From Opitutia bacterium UBA953 (GTDB lineage: Bacteria; Verrucomicrobiota; Verrucomicrobiia; Opitutales; UBA953), in assembly GCA_002293125.1 (NCBI GenBank), contig DBCR01000008.1:1-13312 (forward strand): a stretch of DNA of 13,312 nt, read 5' to 3'. Under the pieces are notes generated by a model. It was not told the origin of the DNA and made no database searches. It saw only the letters and a program-made list of their open reading frames with translations. The translations under genes and the position numbers were made by a program. Each line of letters opens with the position of its first letter. The stretch's first letter is position 1. Shown here one piece after another: positions 7,549-13,312 of this stretch.

Positions 7549-8289
7549 ATGGCCGAAACGAGTGAGAAGGGCGTCATCCGGGCACAGGCTCTGGCCAAGC
7601 ATTACGACGCCAAGGTCGCCGTCCAGGATGTCAGCCTGACGCTTCACGCGGGAGAGATCGTCGGCCTGCTCGGACCTAACGGTGCCGGCAAGACGACTAC
7701 CTTCTACATGGTCGTCGGCCTCATCCCCGCCACCCATGGACGCGTTTTTCTCGACGGACGTAACGTCACCCCCATGCCCATGTGGCAGCGCGCCCGTAAT
7801 GGCGTCGGCTACCTTCCGCAGGAAGCTTCTATTTTCCGTAAGCTCACCGTCTGGGAGAATGTGATGGCCGTCGTCGAGACCCTGGATCTCAACGAGCGCG
7901 AACGCCGTGACCGTACCGCCCAGCAGCTCACCGAGCTTGGCCTTGAGAAGCTGGCGCGACAGCCTGCCTTCACGCTTTCCGGCGGCGAACGTCGCCGCTT
8001 GGAGATCGCGCGCGCCCTCGCGACGAACCCGCGCTTCCTGCTCATGGATGAGCCCTTCAGCGGGGTGGACCCGATCTCGGTCGCGGAGGTCCAGTCGATC
8101 ATCCGTAAGCTTAAGGACCGTGGTATCGGTATCCTGATCACCGACCACAACGTGCGGGAAACCCTTTCCATCGTGGACCGGGCCTATCTGATCCACCAAG
8201 GGCGCGTGCTTGTGTCTGGCACTCCGTCGGAAATCGTCAACAATCCTGAGAGCCGTCGCCACTACCTCGGCGACAGCTTTAAACTCTGA
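7549..8289 (+). CDS. lptB: LPS export ABC transporter ATP-binding protein LptB
   Basis: LptB is the ATPase of the LptB2FG inner-membrane complex that extracts LPS and pushes it along the LptC-LptA bridge. The 246-residue protein has Walker A GPNGAGKTT (42-50), the Q-loop glutamine in YLPQEASIFRKLTVWEN (Gln91), the LSGGE signature (143-147), Walker B LLMDEPF with Glu168, the D-loop GVDP, and the switch His200 in TDHNVRETL. The run YLPQEASIFRKLTV and the TDHNVRETL segment are typical of LptB, not of amino-acid (LivF/LivG) ATPases, its nearest look-alikes. It sits 18 bases after the LptC/LptA-like gene and 4 bases before hprK. The permease genes lptF and lptG are not in the window, as is common. 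The ATG follows ACAAAT with no Shine-Dalgarno motif. Confidence 0.96.
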   Translation: MAETSEKGVIRAQALAKHYDAKVAVQDVSLTLHAGEIVGLLGPNGAGKTTTFYMVVGLIPATHGRVFLDGRNVTPMPMWQRARNGVGYLPQEASIFRKLTVWENVMAVVETLDLNERERRDRTAQQLTELGLEKLARQPAFTLSGGERRRLEIARALATNPRFLLMDEPFSGVDPISVAEVQSIIRKLKDRGIGILITDHNVRETLSIVDRAYLIHQGRVLVSGTPSEIVNNPESRRHYLGDSFKL

Positions 8290-8293
8290 CGCC

Positions 8294-9271
8294 ATGCACG
8301 ATCCCGCCCCCGATACCCGCCCGGAATCCGTCTCGGTCCGTGAGTTCTTCGAATCCTTCAAGGACATGCTCCAGATGGAGCTCCTCGCGGGTGAGCAGGG
8401 CCTCGACAACATGATTTCCGAGAAGTCGCTCAACCGTCCCGCCTTGGCGGTCACGGGCTACTTCAAGGAGTTTGCCAATAAGCGCCTGCAGCTTTTCGGC
8501 GCCGGTGAGATGGCCTACCTATCCGACCAGACCGCTCCGCTCCGCGAGAAGCTGTTGAACGATGTCTTTTTCAAGAAGATCCCCGCGGTAGTCGTGTCGC
8601 GTGGCCTGCCCGTCGATGATCTCCTCCTGAGGATCGCCGACCGGCATCATGTCCCGCTCATCCGCACGCAGCTCAAGTCCAAGGACTTCTCGGCCGAGGC
8701 CACCGTGCTCCTTGAGGAAAAGTTCGCCCCGCGGACCAACCTTCACGCCACCTTGGTCGATATCAAGGGCGTCGGTGTCCTCCTCCGCGGCGCTTCCGGC
8801 GTCGGCAAGAGCGAGTGCGCCCTGGCCCTCATCGAGCGCGGCCACTCCCTTGTCGCCGACGACTTCGTCATCGTGACGCTTATCGGCGACCGCGAACTAC
8901 AGGGTACCGCCAAGGAGCTTAACCGCGGTTACATGGAGTGCCGTGGCATCGGCATCATCAACGTCGCTTCCATCTTTGGCATCCGCTCCGTCCGACGTGA
9001 GAAACGCGTCGACCTCGTCGTCACCTTCGTGCTCTGGCAGCCTGGTATGGACGAAGAACGTTCGGGACTGGAGGTTGAGACCTTTGATATCCTTGGCCGC
9101 AAGGTGCCGCACATGACCATTCCGGTCCGTCCGGGACGTGACATGGCCCGCCTTGTCGAGGTCGCCGCCATGGTGCAGGCCCTACGCGTCATGGGTCACG
9201 ACTCCGCCAAGGAATTCAGCGACCGCCTCATCCAGTTCATGGCTAAGGACAAAAAGGTCGGCGACGCCTAA
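8294..9271 (+). CDS. hprK: HPr kinase/phosphorylase
   Basis: HprK phosphorylates, and dephosphorylates, HPr of the phosphotransferase system on a regulatory serine. The 325-residue protein matches the family length. An N-terminal domain (about 12-135) precedes the catalytic domain with NLHATLVDIKGVGVLL (His151), Walker A GASGVGKS (166-173), HSLVADDFV (Asp189, Asp190) and the family signature around RGYMECRGIGIINVASIFG (211-229). The C-terminal helix region reads VEVAAMVQALRVMG. The usual HG after the catalytic strand is HA here, a mild change. The frame is open back to 8210 inside lptB, but the ATG at 8294 fits the family start and clears the lptB stop by 4 bases. No gene for HPr, EI or a PTS permease is in the window, so its target cannot be judged. 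A regulatory or envelope-linked role is plausible. Confidence 0.95.
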   Translation: MHDPAPDTRPESVSVREFFESFKDMLQMELLAGEQGLDNMISEKSLNRPALAVTGYFKEFANKRLQLFGAGEMAYLSDQTAPLREKLLNDVFFKKIPAVVVSRGLPVDDLLLRIADRHHVPLIRTQLKSKDFSAEATVLLEEKFAPRTNLHATLVDIKGVGVLLRGASGVGKSECALALIERGHSLVADDFVIVTLIGDRELQGTAKELNRGYMECRGIGIINVASIFGIRSVRREKRVDLVVTFVLWQPGMDEERSGLEVETFDILGRKVPHMTIPVRPGRDMARLVEVAAMVQALRVMGHDSAKEFSDRLIQFMAKDKKVGDA

Positions 9272-9278
9272 GGCCTTA
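9269..9278. repeat. Ten-base perfect palindrome made of two facing stop codons
   Basis: The sequence TAAGGCCTTA carries the TAA of hprK on the plus strand and the TAA of the convergent gene on the minus strand, joined by GGCC. There is no room for a conventional hairpin-plus-T-run terminator between the genes. Any terminator must lie inside a coding region. Confidence 0.5.
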
Positions 9279-9935
9279 CTTCTTCTTTCCGTCCCAGCGG
9301 CAGTCGGCCATCACGCGGAGGCAGATTTCGCGAAGGTCGAACAGCGTCGACTCGATATCCTGGGCGGTTTCGGCGGCCGAGAGACGCGCCCCGCTCGGGA
9401 TACTCGCGGTCAGGCCGATCGAATAGTTGATGGCGGCGAGGGCACGCTTCATGTGCACGAGCGCGAGGGGCAGGTCGCCCGTGTCGGTGGCGTTGATCGC
9501 CATGATCATCTGGTGCTGCGCGTCCCAGAAGGAGAGCATGATATTGGCCGAATCCACCGCGGTGATCTGCGGGCCGGCGACGGTGCACAGGCGATGGAAG
9601 GAATGCGTGAGCTGCAGGCAGAGCGCACGGGATACCACATAGACCGGATGCTGGTGGATGCAGTAGGGTAGGTCGGGACCTTCTTCGTCCGTGTCGTTCA
9701 CTTCCTCTGGTCCGTCGCCTGGCGCCCAATCGGCGTTTTCCCAGCCCATGCGGCGGGCGCTGATATCGAGTCGATCAGGCAGGTCCTTGACCTCCGTGTA
9801 GTAAGAGAGGAAGCGTCCGACCTCGAGGTCGTTGCGTTGGAGGTAGCCTGCCCAGTCGGCTTCGCCCCAAGAGGCGTTGCCGGAACCGTCGAAGTCGCCC
9901 TGGGGGTGGTCGCCATCGTCCATGGGGTCCATCAT
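9276..9935 (-). CDS. Conserved-looking hypothetical protein, 219 residues
   Basis: I do not recognise this protein. The N-terminal 35 residues are acidic and low in complexity (MMDPMDDGDHPQGDFDGSG). Then comes a segment with aromatic residues (DLEVGRFLSYYTEVKDLPDRLDISARRMGW, about 37-65), an acidic linker (70-88), and a largely helical remainder. The remainder includes PYCIHQHPVYVVSRALCLQL (90-109) and a long helical stretch (128-175, FWDAQHQMIMAIN...LALVHMKRALAAINYSIGL). No signal peptide or membrane span is visible, so it is probably cytoplasmic. It looks like a real gene: the protein has normal complexity, nothing fits on the plus strand, and it exactly fills the space between hprK and trpD. 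Three ATGs lie at codons 1, 2 and 5; codon 1 is used here but codon 5 (9923) is equally possible. A helical-bundle (HEPN-like) fold is only a guess. Confidence 0.72.
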   Translation of the reverse strand: MMDPMDDGDHPQGDFDGSGNASWGEADWAGYLQRNDLEVGRFLSYYTEVKDLPDRLDISARRMGWENADWAPGDGPEEVNDTDEEGPDLPYCIHQHPVYVVSRALCLQLTHSFHRLCTVAGPQITAVDSANIMLSFWDAQHQMIMAINATDTGDLPLALVHMKRALAAINYSIGLTASIPSGARLSAAETAQDIESTLFDLREICLRVMADCRWDGKKK

Positions 9936-9980
9936 TAGGTGCTTTTCCCCCGTTGCAAACCCCTTGTGGCGAAAATGCCC

Positions 9981-10009
9981 TTGTCCCGAACGCCCTGAAC
10001 GTGGCTAAT
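9981..10009 (+). promoter_or_regulatory. Candidate trpD promoter, possibly giving a leaderless mRNA
   Basis: A -35-like TTGTCC (9981-9986) and a -10-like GCTAAT (10004-10009) each match the sigma-70 consensus at four of six bases and are 17 bases apart. The trpD ATG begins only five bases after the -10 box, so transcription would start at or next to the start codon. No Shine-Dalgarno motif is present. The 79-base gap also holds a CCCTTGT direct repeat (9961-9967 and 9978-9984). Confidence 0.35.
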
Positions 10010-10014
10010 CTGGC

Positions 10015-11061
10015 ATGGCTTTGGACCTTCCTGCCCTGACCGCCGCGCTGACGACCGGACGCGATCTCGCTCCCGGCGAAGCCGCGGCCGCTGCGTCGGC
10101 GATGGCGGATGCGCAGGTCGCAGACGCGTCCAAGGAAGCCTTTCTGCTCGCGCTTGCGCGTAAGGGCGAGACCGCCGCCGAAGTCACCGGCTTCGCCAAG
10201 ACCTACCGGGCGCTGGCGCGTCGCACTGATTTCGGTGACTGGCCGGCGAAGGGCATCGATATCGTGGGCACGGGGGGCGATCGCTCCGGTAGTTTTAATA
10301 TCTCCTCGGCGAGCGCGCTCATCGTGGCCGCCGCTGGCGTGCCGGTGCTCAAGCACGGCAACCGCTCGATCACTTCGAAGTCGGGTAGCGCGGATTTCCT
10401 CGCCGGACTCGGCGTGGCCCTCGAGGCCACGGATGCGCAACTGCTCCGCGGCCTCACCCAGGCGAACTTCTGCTACCTCTACGCCCCGGCGTTCCATCCG
10501 GCCTTCAAGGCCGTCCTCGGGGTGCGCAAGAAGATCGCCGAAAGCGGCACGAAGACCGTCTTCAACGTCCTCGGCCCTCTCATCAATCCCGCCCAGCCGG
10601 CGCACATGGTCGTCGGCGTCTACGATGAACGCTGGGTCGAGCCGCTCGCGGCCACCCTCGGCGAACTCGGCGTGAAACGCGGCCTTGTGACGCACTCGCG
10701 TGCGGGTGGTGGGATGGATGAGATCACCACGGCCGGTGAAGTGCGTGTGCGCGGCTGCGGCGAACTCGCCTCGGTCGATGCCGTCTGGTTGCCCGGCGAC
10801 TTTGGTTTCAAGACCTGCACGGTGGCGGACCTGCGCGGCGGCACGCCCGAAGAGAATATCTCGATGTTCAGCGATTTGCTGGTCGGCGGAGTTTCCGACG
10901 GACTCATGGACACGCTGTGCCTCAGTGCCGGTGCGTCGCTTTGGGTCGCGGGCAAGGCGACGGACCCGACGGCGGGCGCCCTGCGGGCACGCGAGATCAT
11001 CCTCGGTGGCGAACTGCGCGAGGAAGTGCGCCGTCTGCGCGAAGCTTACCGGGCCGACTGA
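10015..11061 (+). CDS. trpD: Anthranilate phosphoribosyltransferase
   Basis: TrpD joins anthranilate to phosphoribosyl pyrophosphate in tryptophan synthesis. The 348-residue protein has a small helical N-terminal domain (about 1-78) and the nucleoside-phosphorylase-like catalytic domain. Visible motifs are GTGGD (85-89) for the pyrophosphate, FNISSASALIVAAAGVPVLKHGNRSITSKSGSAD condensed around 94-127, the anthranilate-site VRKK (170-173), FNVLGPLINP (183-192), and the metal-binding GMDEI (Asp235, Glu236). The usual 'G-x-RT' before FN reads GTKT here, a mild departure, and the loop before MDEI is GGG-rich. No other trp gene is adjacent, so it stands alone. The last 16 bases overlap the end of the convergent waaA gene. 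Related phosphoribosyltransferases (TrpD2 type) are less likely because the full TrpD motif set is present. Confidence 0.94.
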   Translation: MALDLPALTAALTTGRDLAPGEAAAAASAMADAQVADASKEAFLLALARKGETAAEVTGFAKTYRALARRTDFGDWPAKGIDIVGTGGDRSGSFNISSASALIVAAAGVPVLKHGNRSITSKSGSADFLAGLGVALEATDAQLLRGLTQANFCYLYAPAFHPAFKAVLGVRKKIAESGTKTVFNVLGPLINPAQPAHMVVGVYDERWVEPLAATLGELGVKRGLVTHSRAGGGMDEITTAGEVRVRGCGELASVDAVWLPGDFGFKTCTVADLRGGTPEENISMFSDLLVGGVSDGLMDTLCLSAGASLWVAGKATDPTAGALRAREIILGGELREEVRRLREAYRAD

Positions 11062-12338
11062 TCGTCCTGCAGCCAGGTCAACGTACGCTCGGTCGCGCCG
11101 CGATTACCTTGGTGCCAGACTTCGCCGTGGCGACCCATCGCCGCGCGCGTCACATCGTCGGCGCTGAGCCGCGAGAGCAGGGCGGCCAAATCATGGGCGT
11201 CCTTGGCCTTGAGCGCCGCCTTGGCTTGTTCGAGGCCGCGGCAGATGTCGCGGAAGTTGGACATGCGCGGTCCGTAGACGATGGCGACGCCGGCGGCGGC
11301 GCATTCGACGGGCGTCTGGCCCCCTTCGTGCGGAGCCAAGCTCTTGCCGCAGAAGGCCAGGTCCGCCGCGCGGGTGAGGCGGCGCAGTTCGCCCGTGGTA
11401 TCCGCGAGATGAATGATCGTGTCGGCGGGCGCGTGCGGTCCGCTGGTCGAACGTTGGTGCCACGCGAGGCCGCTGGCGCTGGCCTCGGCGGCGACTTCGG
11501 CGCGGCGTTCCGAATGACGCGGGACGAGCAGCAGGCGGACGTCGCGACCGGTCGCGCGCAGGTCGCGCACGCAGCGGATCAAGAGCGTCTCTTCACCTTT
11601 CCAGGTGGACGAGCCGAGTAGCACCACCGTGCGAGGGTCGGTGCCGAAGCCGAGTTCGTCGCGCAGCTGCGAACGTTCGGCGGCGGACATCGGCGCGTCG
11701 CTGGCGACGTCGAACTTGATGTTGCCCGTGAGTGTCGCGGCGAAACCGAGTTCGCGGAAGCGGCGCACGTCCTCCTCGCTGCCGGCGGCGATTTTCTGGA
11801 AATGGCCGAGCACGTAAGCGGAGAGCCGAGAGAAACGCTGGTGGCGGGCGAAGGACTTGTCCGAGATACGTCCGTTGATTAAATAGGCCGGGACGCCGTG
11901 GGCGCGGGCCTGGGCGAGGTGCTCAGGCCAGAGTTCGCCTTCGACAAGGATGATGGCGTCCGGACGGATGCGGCTCCAGGCCAGGGCGCTGCAGGGCCAG
12001 AGGTCGGTCGGGAAGATGCCGATGCCGTCGGCGACGTCGGCGTAGCGATCCTTGGCCAGCCGGTAGCCCGTGCTGGTGGTGGTCGTCAGGATGATTTCAG
12101 CCTTACCGGTGGCCTTGAGTTGGCGGAGCAGGGGGCCGATGGCCTCCATTTCACCCACCGAGACCGCCTGGATCCAATAACGGTGCTTTCCGGGGGTCTT
12201 GGGGCCTTGTTTTGGGAAAAAGCCCAGTCTTTGGCTGAAACCCGTGCCGTAGCCGCCTCGGCGGAGCATCCGCCAAATATAGTATGGGAGGGCCGGGATT
12301 AGCAGCAGCGGGAAGAATATCCGGTAGGCCCAAGACAT
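11046..12338 (-). CDS. waaA: 3-deoxy-D-manno-octulosonic acid (Kdo) transferase
   Basis: WaaA (KdtA) transfers Kdo from CMP-Kdo to the lipid A precursor at the inner face of the cytoplasmic membrane. The chosen ATG at 12338 gives 430 residues, the normal family length, and begins with the expected membrane anchor (about 5-22, FFPLLLIPALPYYIW) followed by RRGGYGTGFSQRLG. The frame is open to 12485, but those extra 49 residues are not like the family. Motifs are AVSVGE with the catalytic Glu63, EGELWPEHL (133-141), LINGRISDKSF (153-163), GNIKFD (205-210), a C-terminal HEGGQTPVECAAAG and GPRMSNFRDI. The usual histidine in 'W-I-H-A-V-S-V-G-E' is Gln57 here. It is a GT-B glycosyltransferase and, together with the lpt genes, shows an LPS-bearing cell. 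No Shine-Dalgarno motif is seen. Confidence 0.95.
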   Translation of the reverse strand: MSWAYRIFFPLLLIPALPYYIWRMLRRGGYGTGFSQRLGFFPKQGPKTPGKHRYWIQAVSVGEMEAIGPLLRQLKATGKAEIILTTTTSTGYRLAKDRYADVADGIGIFPTDLWPCSALAWSRIRPDAIILVEGELWPEHLAQARAHGVPAYLINGRISDKSFARHQRFSRLSAYVLGHFQKIAAGSEEDVRRFRELGFAATLTGNIKFDVASDAPMSAAERSQLRDELGFGTDPRTVVLLGSSTWKGEETLLIRCVRDLRATGRDVRLLLVPRHSERRAEVAAEASASGLAWHQRSTSGPHAPADTIIHLADTTGELRRLTRAADLAFCGKSLAPHEGGQTPVECAAAGVAIVYGPRMSNFRDICRGLEQAKAALKAKDAHDLAALLSRLSADDVTRAAMGRHGEVWHQGNRGATERTLTWLQDDQSAR

Positions 12339-12381
12339 CGCGTTGCGCCGACCGTGCGGAGGGTGGGGTGGTCTGTCAGTT

Positions 12382-12399
12382 CCAAAGGAGCCTCTTTGG
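12382..12399 (+). other. Short inverted repeat in the waaA-rpsB gap
   Basis: CCAAAG (12382-12387) and CTTTGG (12394-12399) form a six-base stem with a six-base loop. A weak T-run (12405-12408) follows on the plus strand, but no plus-strand gene ends nearby, so a terminator role is doubtful. Confidence 0.25.
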
Positions 12400-12454
12400 G
12401 CTGATTTTCCCGCTTGCACCAGGCGAGCAGGGGTGTTTGAACCCACTTTCCACC

Positions 12455-12483
12455 GTTTGTAGCGACCGCAGATCGCTACGGAC
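12455..12483 (+). promoter_or_regulatory. Hairpin in the rpsB leader or upstream region
   Basis: Bases 12455-12465 pair with 12473-12483 around a seven-base loop (CCGCAGA). The stem has eleven continuous pairs, with a perfect GTAGCGA/TCGCTAC core and two G-U wobbles towards the base. An A-rich stretch (12484-12498), unusual in this GC-rich region, follows it on the plus strand; neither strand has a T-run in terminator position. It could be an RNA element in the rpsB leader, in keeping with known S2 autoregulation in gamma-proteobacteria, or a DNA operator between divergent genes. Confidence 0.4.
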
Positions 12484-12549
12484 ATAAAACCAAAAAACCA
12501 GTCAGTCCCCCTGATCCAATGTCCCCTCCTTCTGCAGGAAAAGGGATAC

Positions 12550-12553
12550 GGAG
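12550..12553 (+). promoter_or_regulatory. Ribosome-binding site of rpsB
   Basis: GGAG ends nine bases before the rpsB ATG and is the only clear Shine-Dalgarno motif at a gene start in this window. CTCC at 12526-12529, inside a CCCCTCCTTCT stretch that resembles the 3' end of 16S rRNA, is complementary to it and could mask it by a four-base pairing. Confidence 0.5.
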
Positions 12554-12562
12554 CCCAAAAAC

Positions 12563-13312
<750 letters not shown>

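Noticed and set aside
7018..8454. A 478-codon minus-strand frame opposite the LptC/LptA-like gene, lptB and hprK.
   Set aside because: Same cause: a shadow of lptB and its neighbours, with no recognisable domain and crossing two real gene boundaries.
12382..12408. The CCAAAG/CTTTGG hairpin followed by TTTT as an intrinsic terminator.
   Set aside because: The stem is only six pairs, the T-run is short and displaced, and no plus-strand gene ends nearby. On the minus strand there is no T-run at all.
12339..12485. A 49-residue N-terminal extension of waaA.
   Set aside because: WaaA proteins begin with the membrane anchor just before the conserved RRGGYG...R-LG region. The extension is unlike the family and runs through the hairpin near 12470.

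Overview
The window reads as a compact, GC-rich chromosomal segment from a Gram-negative bacterium, most likely a member of the Verrucomicrobiota (Opitutae-like). That placement is an inference. It rests on lipopolysaccharide (LPS) genes (a LptC/LptA-like protein, LptB, WaaA) sitting beside HPr kinase, on very short intergenic gaps with almost no Shine-Dalgarno motifs, and on the general flavour of the proteins. No 16S or other decisive marker is present. All recognisable genes are core metabolism, translation or envelope genes. I see no transposase, phage gene, CRISPR array, toxin-antitoxin pair or defence gene, and no tRNA or rRNA gene.

Layout. Bases 1-9271 hold eight genes, all on the plus strand, with gaps of 3 to 46 bases, so they could be one long transcript. 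They are a DAHP synthase cut by the left edge, an Lrp/AsnC-type regulator, a class I/II aminotransferase, the ribosome-assembly GTPase Der with a long basic tail, methionyl-tRNA formyltransferase (fmt), a 690-residue LptC/LptA-like LPS-export protein, LptB, and HPr kinase/phosphorylase (hprK). A minus-strand gene of unknown function (9276-9935) converges on hprK with only four bases between the stop codons. It diverges from trpD (10015-11061), which overlaps tail-to-tail with a minus-strand Kdo transferase gene, waaA/kdtA (11046-12338). A 224-base non-coding gap then leads to rpsB (ribosomal protein S2), which runs off the right edge.

How the genes work together. DAHP synthase opens the shikimate pathway and TrpD acts in its tryptophan branch. 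The regulator and aminotransferase form a pair resembling the Bacillus AlaR-AlaT (YugG-YugH) module, here placed behind aroG. The large LptC/LptA-like protein and LptB belong to the LPS transport machine, and WaaA adds Kdo to lipid A, so three genes serve outer-membrane LPS. Der, Fmt and S2 serve ribosome assembly and translation initiation. HprK is a regulatory kinase of the phosphotransferase system and often lies near lpt genes in Gram-negative bacteria.

I found no convincing new multi-gene system. The points most worth a second look are the oversized LPS-export protein, the basic tail on Der, the unrecognised 219-residue protein, a possible leaderless trpD promoter, RNA structure in the rpsB leader, and the direct lptB-hprK junction.
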